A DNA stretch of 46,252 bases from Candidatus Caldarchaeum sp. (GTDB lineage Archaea > Thermoproteota > Nitrososphaeria_A > Caldarchaeales > Caldarchaeaceae). The stretch covers positions 1 through 46,252 of the forward strand of contig JANXEM010000060.1 in the NCBI GenBank assembly GCA_025058435.1, written 5' to 3'. Positions 16,646-25,201 of this stretch are shown one piece after another. The first letter of the stretch is position 1; each line of letters begins with the position of its first letter. The notes under the pieces were generated by a model. That model did not search any database and had not been told where the DNA came from. It saw only the letters and a list, made by a program, of their open reading frames with translations. The translations under genes were made by a program, and so were the position numbers.

Positions 16646-17236
16646 GTGCCAAGCCAACCAGTCACAAAAAAAGTCGCGTTGGCATCAGCTTTGAGCGCTT
16701 TAGGCATCGTGATTTCTCCCCTCTTCTTCGAATGGCTTGGGACGAGGGCGTTTCCCGGCCAGCATTTCATCAACGTTTTGTCCGGAGTTCTCCTCGGGCC
16801 CGTTTGGGGCGCGGCCGTCGCAACCATCGTCGGCAGCGTAAGAATAGCTTTGGGAACTGGAACGATTTTCGCATATCCGGGCGGTATTCCCGGCGCCTTG
16901 GCGGTAGGACTCGTCTACATTCTGCTGATTCGCCTAAACTTGACGAAATTCAAATACTTGGCCGCTTTGGCCGAGCCTTTGGGTACGGTGTTCGTCGGCG
17001 GAACGATCGCCTTGACCGTCGTGGCTCCCTACGTCGGGCCGGCCATCGGCCCCGCGGCCACGATGCTGCGGAATGTTGCAGCTCTGGGCTACTTTCCGGC
17101 TCTGCTCCTTCTTTGGGGCGGGTGGGCCGTGAGCTCGGTTATAGGCGCTGTGGCCGGTTTTGGGTTCCTCGTCGCCGCAGAAAAATATGGAGTTATTACG
17201 AAGGCCGTGGCTGTTAGGAACCGCCAAAAACTTTGA
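16646..17236 (+). CDS. thiW: ThiW-type ECF transporter S component
   Basis: A 196-residue membrane protein with about five to six helices that resembles ThiW, the substrate-binding subunit of an energy-coupling-factor transporter for the thiamine thiazole precursor. Family features are GIVISPLFFEWLGTRAFPGQHF, the VLLGPVWGA loop and GTGTIFAYPGGIPGALAVG. No ECF ATPase or T component is nearby, so it would share an energizing module encoded elsewhere. The GTG start is placed by the TATA box. Its stop overlaps the start of the P-loop gene, and thiDN lies two genes further on, which supports a role in thiamine supply. Confidence 0.85.
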   Translation: MPSQPVTKKVALASALSALGIVISPLFFEWLGTRAFPGQHFINVLSGVLLGPVWGAAVATIVGSVRIALGTGTIFAYPGGIPGALAVGLVYILLIRLNLTKFKYLAALAEPLGTVFVGGTIALTVVAPYVGPAIGPAATMLRNVAALGYFPALLLLWGGWAVSSVIGAVAGFGFLVAAEKYGVITKAVAVRNRQKL

Positions 17237-17802
17237 ACATACCGGAGCTGCTTGGGAAAAAGACCGTCATCGTGGGCGAAGCGGGAACGGGCAAAACCAA
17301 GCTACTCGCCGAAATCCTCGGAAAGCTGTATCGTTTGTTGGGGCCCTGCAAAATCACGGTCATCGACCTCGCCCCCGAAAAAATCAGCGGAATCGGCGGC
17401 CCTCTAACCCATCACATAGACACAACCGCCTTCCACTACTTACGGCCCGACGTTGTCTACGCTCCTCGGCTAATGGCCTGCAACGCCGAAGACGTAATCA
17501 AGTACGCCACACACAACGCCGAAAAATCCAAGGAGCTTTTCGAGCAATATCTCAAGAGGCCGACTGAAGTGCTTGCCGTCAACGACATGACCATCTACCT
17601 GCACGCCGGCGAAACAGACCAACTCATCAAAGTCTTTGAAAAAGCCGCGACGTTTCTCGCCACCGCATACTACGGCGAAAAACTCGCCCATGATTTCGGC
17701 ACAGGCCTTTCCCGTCGCGAAAAAGAAAAGCTCGAAAAAATCCTCGAAAAAGTCGACAACGTCGTCAGACTTAATTCCAGCGATACCCCAAACCAGACGT
17801 GA
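17233..17802 (+). CDS. P-loop NTPase of unknown function
   Basis: A 189-residue protein. Only a Walker A motif is recognisable (GEAGTGKTKLL at about 15-25), followed by a strand ITVIDLAP that could supply a metal-binding Asp and by LAVNDMTIYL (about 114-123), which may be the Walker B region. It lacks the ABC signature, so it is not the ECF transporter ATPase for ThiW. The TTG start overlaps the thiW stop (TTGA) and its own stop overlaps the GTG of the next gene, so the three are translationally coupled. A nucleotide-dependent role in the same pathway is possible but not shown. Confidence 0.75.
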   Translation: MNIPELLGKKTVIVGEAGTGKTKLLAEILGKLYRLLGPCKITVIDLAPEKISGIGGPLTHHIDTTAFHYLRPDVVYAPRLMACNAEDVIKYATHNAEKSKELFEQYLKRPTEVLAVNDMTIYLHAGETDQLIKVFEKAATFLATAYYGEKLAHDFGTGLSRREKEKLEKILEKVDNVVRLNSSDTPNQT

Positions 17803-19064
17803 TAGCCTGCGTTTTCGAAGATGCAGCCGTCGAAAACCTGTGGCCCCTTACGGCCACAAGGCCTGTGTACGACATCTTTATCGGAACATCCACTTTGCTC
17901 GAGAAAATAACCTCAAAGTTGTCTGGAATCAGCGAGGTAGTCCTCTTCACGAGGCCCTATCTTCAGAAAATAGTTTCGGAGAAGTACGTTGGTTTTCCGG
18001 TAAACCGATTCATCGAAGACGACGAATTTTTGCTCATCAACGGGAGGGCTGTGGTCAATAAAGAGGCTGCACAGATTATTCAAGGAATCAGTCATGGTCA
18101 TGTTTTGAAATCCCGAGAATCCGTTGTCGCAGTCCGAACTAAAGCCTCGAAGATTTCGGAACAGGTTTTGCAGTCTCTATCCGGCAGCATATCATCGGCC
18201 GAGCTTTTATCCCTCGGGGAGCATGTGGTTGAAGCTCCGGTGCCCGCTATCTCTTTTCCGTGGGACATCATCCAGCTAAACGCTCCCCTCCTCCATGAAG
18301 AAGCTCGTGGCGACCCGCTCAAGTCGAATGTCAAAGGTATTGTTTTCAAGGTCGGCGAATGCGAAATAGAGGAAAACGTCGTTCTCGACGGGCGGAAAGG
18401 CCCCGTGATGTTGGGAGAAGGGGTTATTGTGGAATCTTTTTCCAGAATCAGTGGCCCCTGTTTTTTGGGCGATGGGACGAAGGTTTTTTCGGGGTCGTCG
18501 GTTTCGGGGAGTAGCATCGGCCCGGTCTGTCGAGTAGGCGGAGAGGTGGAGGAATGTGTGTTTTTTGGATTTTCTAACAAACGGCATTACGGTTACGTGG
18601 GCCACAGCGTGGTGGGAGAATGGGTTAACATGGGCGCTGGAACAACGGTATCTAACCTCAAGAACACTTACGGCACAATCAAGGTCAACGCCGGAGGAAA
18701 AAAAATCGATACGAAACGTCAGTTCTTGGGCTGCTTCATCGCAGACCACGCCAAAACAAGCATCGGCTGCATGATTTCCGGCGGCGTCAAGGTCGGTGTT
18801 TCAAGCCACGTTTACCAAGAAGTCCTCGAAGACGTGCCCTCTTTCACGATAAACACTCCGACGAAAAAAGTTGAGCTCACCCTTGAATCAGCCATCAACA
18901 CCGCATACAGGATGATGGAAAGAAGAGAAAAATGGCCATCGCAGGACTATTTGGAAATGCTGGCGAAACTCTACGAAATCACTTCAGCAGAAAGAAGATC
19001 AGCCGACGTCAAACCAGGGAAGTTCAGCTTTTATAACAGTAGAACATCTTCAACACATGGTTAA
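17799..19064 (+). CDS. GlmU-like sugar nucleotidylyltransferase/acyltransferase
   Basis: A 421-residue protein of the family that includes putative UDP-GlcNAc diphosphorylase/glucosamine-1-phosphate acetyltransferases. The N-terminal half (1-190) begins CVFEDAAVENLWPLTATRPVYD, with 'TRP' where classical enzymes have the KP/RP loop, and lacks the GxGxRL loop of the neighbour at 12.5 kb. The C-terminal half is a left-handed beta helix; HSVVGEWVNMGAGTTVSNLKNTYG is the acceptor loop typical of such enzymes. The GTG start overlaps the previous stop (GTGA). The 3' end overlaps thiDN by 8 bases. The true substrate is undetermined. Confidence 0.82.
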   Translation: MIACVFEDAAVENLWPLTATRPVYDIFIGTSTLLEKITSKLSGISEVVLFTRPYLQKIVSEKYVGFPVNRFIEDDEFLLINGRAVVNKEAAQIIQGISHGHVLKSRESVVAVRTKASKISEQVLQSLSGSISSAELLSLGEHVVEAPVPAISFPWDIIQLNAPLLHEEARGDPLKSNVKGIVFKVGECEIEENVVLDGRKGPVMLGEGVIVESFSRISGPCFLGDGTKVFSGSSVSGSSIGPVCRVGGEVEECVFFGFSNKRHYGYVGHSVVGEWVNMGAGTTVSNLKNTYGTIKVNAGGKKIDTKRQFLGCFIADHAKTSIGCMISGGVKVGVSSHVYQEVLEDVPSFTINTPTKKVELTLESAINTAYRMMERREKWPSQDYLEMLAKLYEITSAERRSADVKPGKFSFYNSRTSSTHG

Positions 19065-20412
19065 ACGAGCTTTGACCGTGGCCGGCTCCGACTCCGGCGG
19101 CGGAGCCGGCATTCAGGCCGACCTCAAAACATTCGCCGCCCACGGCGTCCACGGCATGTCGGCCATCACCTGTATAACCGCTCAAAACACTTTCGAGGTA
19201 ACGGCTATTCAGCAAATTCCCGCCGAAATAGTCCGGGAACAGATCAGGGTGGTTGTCGATGACATCGGAGTGGACGCGGTCAAAACCGGCATGCTTTACA
19301 GCGAAGAAATCATCGAGGCGGTGGCGGACGAGCTGGCGAAGCTCAAGGCTCCTCTGGTCGTCGACCCGGTTGCGGTCGCGAAAAGCGGAGCTCAGCTTCT
19401 GAAGCCCGAGGCCGTGGATGCTTTGGTGAAAAAGCTCCTTCCTCTGGCGACGGCCGTAACGCCTAACATCAACGAAGCCAAGCTCCTAACCGACATAGAC
19501 ATCCAAAACGTCGACGACATGGTATCTGCGGCCGAAAAAATCGCGGCGATGGGGCCGCAGGCGGTGGTCGTCAAAGGCGGTCACATGCAAGGCGCCAAAA
19601 CAACCGATGTCCTTCTCTATTCGGGAAAAGTTTACGAATTCGTAACCGATAAAATTGAAACCAAAAACACCCACGGAACCGGCTGCGTTTTCGCGTCGGC
19701 CGTAGCAGCCAACCTCGCCAAAAACATCAAAATTCCGCAGGCAGTCGAAAAGGCCCAAAAGTTCGTCAACGAAGCGATAAGAAGAGGAATAAACGTCGGT
19801 CGGGGCTTCGGCCCAGTTCATCCAACCGGCCAGATTTTCGCGCTTGCTGAAAAAATGAAAGCACTCACTACTGTCAAAGAAGCTTTGAAGATGATACTGG
19901 AGTCGAGCGAAGTTTATCGGCTTTTGCCGGAAAGCGGCTCGAACTTGGTGATGGCCTGTGAAGACGCAATTTCGACCGATGACTTTGTTTCGGTTCCCGG
20001 AAGGATTGTGAAGGTGGGGACCGGCTTCACAAACGTTTCTGAACCTTGGTTCGGCTTTTCGACGCATGTCGCGAGGGCCGTCCTCGCCGCGATGAAACAC
20101 GACCCAACGGTGAGAAGCGCCATGAACATCAAATTCAGCGAAGAACTCGTTCCAGTCTTCGAATCTGTCGGCCTGTCTGTCTCCTCCTACGACCGCTCAA
20201 AAGAACCTGAAGAAATCAAGCAGGTCGAAGGAAGAACCATTCCATGGGGCATCAGCCAAGCCGTCGAAGCCGCCGGCGGAGTAACCGACGTGATATACCA
20301 TCGGGGAGACGTGGGAAAAGAACCCATGGCCGTCGTTTTCGGAACCGACGCCTACGACGTCGCCCGAAAAATAATCCGCATCTCCAAAAAAATCGGAGGC
20401 GGAAACGGTTGA
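19057..20412 (+). CDS. thiDN: ThiD-ThiN fusion: HMP-P kinase and thiamine-phosphate synthase
   Basis: A 451-residue bifunctional thiamine enzyme. Residues 1-265 are the ThiD kinase: VAGSDSGGGAGIQADLKTF at the start, VVVKGGHMQG near 170 and NTHGTGCVFASAVAANLA near 205 (anion hole and catalytic Asp region). Residues 275-451 form ThiN, the archaeal thiamine-phosphate synthase that replaces ThiE: LPESGSNLVMACEDA, the GRIVKVG segment, TIPWGISQA and the YHRGDVGKEP loop. The ATG overlaps the end of the GlmU-like gene; a TTTTATAA box about 25 bp upstream could also drive it. The LLM oxidoreductase gene starts within its stop codon. Confidence 0.93.
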   Translation: MVKRALTVAGSDSGGGAGIQADLKTFAAHGVHGMSAITCITAQNTFEVTAIQQIPAEIVREQIRVVVDDIGVDAVKTGMLYSEEIIEAVADELAKLKAPLVVDPVAVAKSGAQLLKPEAVDALVKKLLPLATAVTPNINEAKLLTDIDIQNVDDMVSAAEKIAAMGPQAVVVKGGHMQGAKTTDVLLYSGKVYEFVTDKIETKNTHGTGCVFASAVAANLAKNIKIPQAVEKAQKFVNEAIRRGINVGRGFGPVHPTGQIFALAEKMKALTTVKEALKMILESSEVYRLLPESGSNLVMACEDAISTDDFVSVPGRIVKVGTGFTNVSEPWFGFSTHVARAVLAAMKHDPTVRSAMNIKFSEELVPVFESVGLSVSSYDRSKEPEEIKQVEGRTIPWGISQAVEAAGGVTDVIYHRGDVGKEPMAVVFGTDAYDVARKIIRISKKIGGGNG

Positions 20413-21296
20413 AACCGATTTTCGGCGTCTGCGTTCCAAATTTCGGCAACAACCTATCGGTCGAATCTGTTTCGACGGTCGCGTCGGAGGCGGAGGAGAT
20501 GGAATATGAATCGGTTTGGGTGACTGACCACCTACTTCTCCCCGTCTCGCAGAAATATCCGTACGGCAACATCTTTGAAATTCTTTCGACCATGTCCTTT
20601 ATCGCAGGCATAACGGAACGTGTCAAAATAGGTTCGTCGGTCATCGTGCTGCCGATGAGGGAGACTGTGCAGGTTGCCAAATCCCTCGCGACGATAGACG
20701 TGTTGAGTGGAGGCCGTGTGGTTGCTGGTTTGGCGGCGGGATGGTGCGAAGAAGAGTTCGAAAACTTGGGAATGAATTTCCGCAACCGGGGAAAACGGTT
20801 CGACGAATCCCTAAAACTCGTAAACACCCTGTGGCGTGGCGGAGAAATCGTCTTCGAAGGCAAATACTACAACATTAAATCCGGCATCTTCGAACCAAAG
20901 CCTCTACAGCCCGGCGGGCCCCCGATTTGGGTGGGTGGCAATTCTGAAACGGCGTTGCAGCGGGCTTTGCGGCTTGGCGACGGTTGGCATTTTACGGGAA
21001 TACCGCTGAACCAGCTCGCAGAGAGGCTTGAAGGAAAAACTTTGCCGGAGAAGTTCGTGATTTCGGGGCGGCTGACGGTTGATTTCACCGGAAAATCACC
21101 AAGGCTCGTCAAGGCACGGTCCGGCGAAGAGCGGGCGATAGTTTCCGGCGGAATCGACCAAGTCATCGAACAGCTGGGCCAATACATCGACCGGGGAGCT
21201 ACGCATTTCGCTCTCTATTTCGGGGACAAGCCGGTCCAAAAATACGTGAAGGACATGGAGCTGTTTTCGAAAGAAGTGATTCCAGGCTACGTATAA
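20409..21296 (+). CDS. LLM-class flavin/F420-dependent oxidoreductase
   Basis: A 295-residue TIM-barrel protein of the luciferase-like monooxygenase class. It begins PIFGVCVPNFG and contains YESVWVTDHLL, the AGITERVKIGSSVIVLP strand, and GGRVVAGLAAGWCEEEFENLG, all diagnostic. Many archaeal members use coenzyme F420, but the cofactor cannot be decided here. The TTG start at 20409 overlaps the thiDN TGA; the frame is open further upstream but has the basic, repetitive composition of an out-of-frame read. Its last bases contain the TATA box of the oxidase operon. Confidence 0.85.
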   Translation: MKPIFGVCVPNFGNNLSVESVSTVASEAEEMEYESVWVTDHLLLPVSQKYPYGNIFEILSTMSFIAGITERVKIGSSVIVLPMRETVQVAKSLATIDVLSGGRVVAGLAAGWCEEEFENLGMNFRNRGKRFDESLKLVNTLWRGGEIVFEGKYYNIKSGIFEPKPLQPGGPPIWVGGNSETALQRALRLGDGWHFTGIPLNQLAERLEGKTLPEKFVISGRLTVDFTGKSPRLVKARSGEERAIVSGGIDQVIEQLGQYIDRGATHFALYFGDKPVQKYVKDMELFSKEVIPGYV

Positions 21297-21299
21297 ATA
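21291..21299 (+). promoter_or_regulatory. TATA box of the terminal oxidase operon
   Basis: GTATAAATA, overlapping the last codon and stop of the LLM gene, with its centre about 28 bp before the ctaA ATG at 21323. Confidence 0.55.
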
Positions 21300-21322
21300 A
21301 GACAGAGACAGCTTCATGATGG

Positions 21323-21769
21323 ATGACGGTTCGTAGGCTTTTCAAATTCGCGTTGTCGACCACTGTTTTATCGGTTGTTACGATGACGATGGGCAGCTAC
21401 GTCAGCAGAATAGGTGCTGGTATGGCTTGCCCCGACTGGCCGCTCTGCCCCTTCGACCCCGACCCTTTCATCGTCCTCGAATTCAGCCACAGAATAGTTG
21501 CTTTCGCCACGTTTATCGCGGGCCTTTTCACGTTCGTCACGGGATGGAAAACATCTTTGAGGCCTTTGTCGTTCTTAGCCTTCACAACCCTCGTCCTTCA
21601 AGTGTTTCTGGTCGGCGCCGTGGTCATCTACACAGCCATACCTCCGATAGTAGTCGCGGTACATCAGGCCTTCGCGGCTTCCGTCCTCGCCCTCCATTCT
21701 TCGCTGGCGACCGCGGCCTACATCGCGTCCAAGCCGGAAAAACCAAAAATAGGGCTAAAATTGGGGTAA
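21323..21769 (+). CDS. ctaA: Heme A synthase, half-size archaeal type
   Basis: A 148-residue membrane protein with four predicted helices, equal to one half of bacterial CtaA (which has eight). It carries GSYVSRIGAGMACPDWPLCP, with its paired Cys, His in EFSHRIVAFA and His in VAVHQAFAAS, the expected heme ligands. Half-size CtaA is known in archaea such as Aeropyrum and presumably dimerises. It oxidises heme O to heme A for the aa3-type oxidase encoded just downstream, and is the first gene of that operon. Confidence 0.88.
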   Translation: MTVRRLFKFALSTTVLSVVTMTMGSYVSRIGAGMACPDWPLCPFDPDPFIVLEFSHRIVAFATFIAGLFTFVTGWKTSLRPLSFLAFTTLVLQVFLVGAVVIYTAIPPIVVAVHQAFAASVLALHSSLATAAYIASKPEKPKIGLKLG

Positions 21770-21772
21770 ACC

Positions 21773-22003
21773 ATGTCCCAAATCACAAACACAGACTACC
21801 TGCTACTGACGTTGATAATTTTCGGAATCTTCGCAGCACTTCTGGTGATCGGTAACTTTGGCAACCTCTTTGAACCGCTTTCACCTCAGACGATACAGAT
21901 AAATCGGCTTTACCAATTCGTGTACATCTCTGGGTCGGCGGTGGGCGCTATCTTTCTCGGCGCGTTGTTGTTCATGCTTTATAAGTTCCGGGAAACGAGT
22001 TGA
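21773..22003 (+). CDS. Small two-helix protein, probable first-helix part of oxidase subunit II
   Basis: A 76-residue protein with two hydrophobic helices (about 9-27 and 48-70). The second, IQINRLYQFVYISGSAVG and on to YKFRETS, has the pattern of the first transmembrane helix of subunit II, where a helix ends in a lysine/arginine-rich 'FR' motif. The next gene encodes a subunit II that starts directly at the second helix. I infer that the subunit II gene is split here, with this product restoring the missing helix. It starts 3 bases after ctaA and ends 6 bases before the subunit II gene. Confidence 0.7.
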   Translation: MSQITNTDYLLLTLIIFGIFAALLVIGNFGNLFEPLSPQTIQINRLYQFVYISGSAVGAIFLGALLFMLYKFRETS

Positions 22004-22009
22004 CTAAGC

Positions 22010-22426
22010 ATGGAGCGGGCGAAAATTGTTGAAAATTTAACCATCATCGGCGCATTAGCCCTGTTTATCGTAATCGGCTGGTCTTCGTGGGCCGTTTTGA
22101 ACGATTTAGAGGCGGAGAAGCCGGCCGACGTCACGATAAAAGTCATCGCACGCCAGTTTGCTTGGACGTTTGTCTATCCAGACGGAACGGTCAGCGGAGA
22201 ACTCCGAGTAAAGGCCGGCCAAACCGTCCGCCTTGAACTCACCTCGGAAGACGTGATACACAGCATATACTTCAGAGATTTCGGACTCAAAAAGGACGTC
22301 GTCCCAGGGAAAACAAACGTCCTCTACATCACTCCTCTTGTTCCTGGACAATATTTAATACAGTGCACCGAATTTTGTGGAGAAGGACATTATTCCATGC
22401 TCGCTTGGCTGGTGGTTGAAGAATGA
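22010..22426 (+). CDS. coxB: Cytochrome c oxidase subunit II (CuA domain), single helix
   Basis: A 138-residue subunit II with one N-terminal helix (about 9-30) followed by the cupredoxin domain. All CuA ligands are present: His84 in DVIHSIYF, Cys119, Cys123, His127 and Met130 in the C-x3-C-x3-H-x2-M motif. The aromatic electron-entry segment ARQFAWTFVYP is present at about 47-57. The protein is much shorter than typical two-helix subunit II, and the preceding small gene supplies the likely first helix. The stop overlaps the coxA start (ATGA). A CuA site implies that electrons arrive from a cytochrome c or a small copper protein. Confidence 0.9.
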   Translation: MERAKIVENLTIIGALALFIVIGWSSWAVLNDLEAEKPADVTIKVIARQFAWTFVYPDGTVSGELRVKAGQTVRLELTSEDVIHSIYFRDFGLKKDVVPGKTNVLYITPLVPGQYLIQCTEFCGEGHYSMLAWLVVEE

Positions 22427-24006
22427 CGAGCGCAGCGGTTGAAAGAACACCTCCCAAGCCTTGGTACAAAAGCGCTTACCAGATTCTTTCGACGACCAAC
22501 CACGCCCACATCGGGCTGCTCTACATCGCCGCCTCATACATATTCCTCGTGATCGGCGGGCTCCTTGCGCTGCTGATGCGGTTCGAACTCGCGACACCAC
22601 GGGGCAACCTCGTCGACTCCAACACCTATTCATCGCTTTTCACAATCCATGGCACCCTGATGATTTTCTTCTGGGCGATGCCCGTCTTCGCAGGGCTTGG
22701 AAACTATTTGATACCGAAAATGATAGGCGCGCCCGACATGTACTATCCGAAGCTCAACGCCTTGAGCTTCTGGCTTTTCCTGTCCGCGGGCGTGTTGCTA
22801 CTCGCCAGCTGGACCAACATAGGATGGACGGGTTACACACCTCTGTCCGTGATAACTCCAGACGTCGGTGTTGACCTTTGGATCCTCAGCCTACACGTCG
22901 CGGGAACCTCTTCGATGGTCGGTTCGCTCAACTTCATCATAACCACGTGGAGGCTGCGGAGAAGCGACATAGGATGGTGGAGGCTGCCTTTGTTCGTCTG
23001 GTCTTGGGTCGTGACGGCTTTCATCGTGATTTTCGCCGTCCCCGTTCTCGCCTTCGGTTTGACGCTGCTGCTTCTGGACAGAAACCTCGGAACCGGCTTC
23101 TACCTACCTTCAGCGGGCGGAGACACCGTGTTATGGCAGCATCTCTTCTGGTTCTTCGGACATCCAGAAGTCTACATCTTGGTACTTCCTGCCATGGGCG
23201 TCATCTCTGAAATCTTGCCGAGGCTTGTCAAAAAACCCATAGTGGGATACCGGATGATTGCTCTTTCAACGGTTTTGATAGCGGTGTTGAGCTTCGGCGT
23301 CTGGGCCCATCACATGTTTACGACAGGGTTGTCACCCCTCACCCTCGCGCCTTTCATGATAATGACGATGCTCGTGGCCATCCCCTCCGGCGTCAAAGTC
23401 GTCAACTGGGAAGCCACGATGTGGGGAGGAAAAATCAAGTTCAACACGCCGACAATCTTCACCATCGCCTTCATCGGCACCTTCATCGTCGGCGGCATAA
23501 CCGGTGTGTTTCACGCAGCCATCCCCGTCGACTGGCACATCCACGACACCTACTGGGTCGTCGGCCACATGCATTTCATCCTGTTCGGCGCCATCTCCCA
23601 AGCAGCATTCGCAGCGACCTACTACTACTTCCCATACCTGACCAAAAGAATGTACAGCGAATCGCTGGGAAAAATCCACGCCATAACCGCGAACGTGGGC
23701 CAGTACATGGTGTTTCTTTCGATGATGTTACTGGGTTTGATGGGCATGCCCCGGAGATACTACGGATACGTTGAGGAATACCAAGGGCTTCACGTGGTCG
23801 CGACCGTTGGGGCGTTCCTCATAGGCATCGGCACGGCCTTCTTCCTGCTCAACATGCTTCTCAGCTGGAAATTCGGCCCGAAAGCAGACTCAGACCCGTG
23901 GCAGAGCATCAAAAACAACATGCCCGACTTCCTCGGCGAATACCTGAACGAACTCGACAAAAAAGCTCTACAGCCGCAGGAGGGAAAACACGGTGAAACC
24001 CGTTAA
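22423..24006 (+). CDS. coxA: Heme-copper oxidase subunit I (A1 type)
   Basis: A 527-residue subunit I with twelve or more helices and the complete metal sites: His76 in FTIHGTLM (low-spin heme), His247 in WFFGHPEVYI with Tyr251 for the cross-link, the HH pair at 296-297, and HDTYWVVGHMHF with the heme ligands. Glu249 in HPEVY marks the A1 subclass with a D-channel end point, and Asp105 in GAPDMYYPKLN fits the D-channel entry. It reduces O2 to water while pumping protons. It is translationally coupled to coxB. No subunit III gene is visible in the operon. Confidence 0.96.
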   Translation: MTSAAVERTPPKPWYKSAYQILSTTNHAHIGLLYIAASYIFLVIGGLLALLMRFELATPRGNLVDSNTYSSLFTIHGTLMIFFWAMPVFAGLGNYLIPKMIGAPDMYYPKLNALSFWLFLSAGVLLLASWTNIGWTGYTPLSVITPDVGVDLWILSLHVAGTSSMVGSLNFIITTWRLRRSDIGWWRLPLFVWSWVVTAFIVIFAVPVLAFGLTLLLLDRNLGTGFYLPSAGGDTVLWQHLFWFFGHPEVYILVLPAMGVISEILPRLVKKPIVGYRMIALSTVLIAVLSFGVWAHHMFTTGLSPLTLAPFMIMTMLVAIPSGVKVVNWEATMWGGKIKFNTPTIFTIAFIGTFIVGGITGVFHAAIPVDWHIHDTYWVVGHMHFILFGAISQAAFAATYYYFPYLTKRMYSESLGKIHAITANVGQYMVFLSMMLLGLMGMPRRYYGYVEEYQGLHVVATVGAFLIGIGTAFFLLNMLLSWKFGPKADSDPWQSIKNNMPDFLGEYLNELDKKALQPQEGKHGETR

Positions 24007-24247
24007 CCCAATAGATGAAGCAGTCAAACGATACCAGACGACGGCGGTGGTAGCCGCGATACTCGTCCACTTTTTCATCTTCATCACAGCCATAGTCGTC
24101 ATGGTAGTCCTCAAACAACCTCTTCCAGTATTCATCGCAACACACGTCGGACTGCAACTCGCAACAATCTTAAACGCCCTCTTCGGTCACCGGCTGTACA
24201 GGAGATACCTTTCGGCGAAAATGACCAAGCAAATCGTGATAAACTGA
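23993..24247 (+). CDS. Small two-helix membrane protein at the end of the oxidase operon
   Basis: An 84-residue protein with two hydrophobic helices (about 17-40 and 46-66) and a basic C-terminus. The GTG start lies within the end of coxA (14-base overlap). The position suggests a small accessory subunit of the oxidase, like subunit IV or the small subunits of other archaeal terminal oxidases, but no family is recognised. No subunit III is present, so the complex may use this instead. Confidence 0.65.
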   Translation: MKPVNPIDEAVKRYQTTAVVAAILVHFFIFITAIVVMVVLKQPLPVFIATHVGLQLATILNALFGHRLYRRYLSAKMTKQIVIN

Positions 24248-24252
24248 CACAT

Positions 24253-24261
24253 CTATTTATT
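24253..24261 (+). promoter_or_regulatory. Possible TATA box for nuoI
   Basis: CTATTTATT, about 34 bp before the TTG at 24291. Confidence 0.35.
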
Positions 24262-24290
24262 CAACGCTCAACCTTTGTCGGTGACGGCGG

Positions 24291-25199
24291 TTGGTCTTTG
24301 GAACGGTTGCAAGAATAGTCAAGCCGATGTTCGTCGCGGTGAAGCATATCTTCATGACGCCGGTGACCATAAAATATCCCTACGAAAAGATCGTCAACAC
24401 AACGGGTGAAAACTACCGATACGACCCGAAAGCCGGTATCGCCTACCCGGGCTTCAAAGGCCGTCACGTCCTCTACCTCGATAAATGCACGGGCTGCAGC
24501 CTCTGCGACATCGCATGCCAAAACGTGGCGGAAGCCATCGTGATGGTTTACGGCTTCAACGTGACCGTGAAATTCGGCAAAAAACTCGTCGAAGACTATC
24601 GCAAGGGGGAGAAGGCCGCGGTCGAATTTATCCAAAACTTCGTCAGCAGAACGGTTGCAAACACGGAGCGATTGCACCAGAACTCGCATCCTGTGATGAA
24701 TTTGGTCTGGACCGATTTCAAGTCCCTCCAACAATCGGGAGAATGGTTTGAATGGCGGATGAACGCCGAACCCGTCTTTTCCTACAGGTCTGAAGCCATC
24801 CTCGAACATCATTTTGACGATTTCTTCAAATGGCTGAAAAACAGCGGTTGGACCGACACGGTCATCGACGTTCAAGGTGCTGACAAGGAGGATGAATACC
24901 ATCGGCTTTCGAACGGGGCTTATGAAGTAATGATAGCCGTAACGAAAATCGATGAAAAGCTTGCTCACAACAAGAAATCCTACTTCCCGGCGGTTGACTA
25001 TGGCAGATGCGTTTTTTGCGGGCTGTGTGTCGACGCCTGTCCGTTCTACGCCCTCGAAATGATGCCGGCCTACGAAATTTCGGAAATGGACAGGAAATCG
25101 CTTTTCTACAGCCCCAAACAGCTGGCGAAGCCCAGTCACAGGGGCCCGCCCGCGGAGCTTGGCTGGACGGACAAGCTGCTGACCTTTTTGAGGGGTTGA
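24291..25199 (+). CDS. nuoI: Complex I subunit I (two 4Fe-4S) with a large internal insertion
   Basis: A 302-residue 8Fe ferredoxin-like subunit that carries clusters N6a and N6b of complex I. The start VARIVKPMFVAVKHIF and then TIKYPYEK match NuoI. Cluster motifs are Cys66-x2-Cys69-x2-Cys72-x3-Cys76 and Cys240-x2-Cys243-x2-Cys246-x3-Cys250. In ordinary NuoI the two motifs are about 29 residues apart; here the gap is 164, an insertion of some 135 residues that contains no Cys. The first motif ends CQ rather than CP. The TTG start is preceded by a TATA-like box. It lies in the same orientation as the oxidase operon. Confidence 0.88.
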   Translation: MVFGTVARIVKPMFVAVKHIFMTPVTIKYPYEKIVNTTGENYRYDPKAGIAYPGFKGRHVLYLDKCTGCSLCDIACQNVAEAIVMVYGFNVTVKFGKKLVEDYRKGEKAAVEFIQNFVSRTVANTERLHQNSHPVMNLVWTDFKSLQQSGEWFEWRMNAEPVFSYRSEAILEHHFDDFFKWLKNSGWTDTVIDVQGADKEDEYHRLSNGAYEVMIAVTKIDEKLAHNKKSYFPAVDYGRCVFCGLCVDACPFYALEMMPAYEISEMDRKSLFYSPKQLAKPSHRGPPAELGWTDKLLTFLRG

Positions 25200-25201
25200 C
25201 G

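Noticed and set aside
20244..20408. Upstream extension of the LLM oxidoreductase
   Set aside because: Arg-rich low-complexity translation opposite in character to the protein; the region is the ThiN domain in another frame.
25007..25201. Upstream extension of the gene after nuoI
   Set aside because: Lies in another frame of nuoI, whose own frame contains the second cluster motif.
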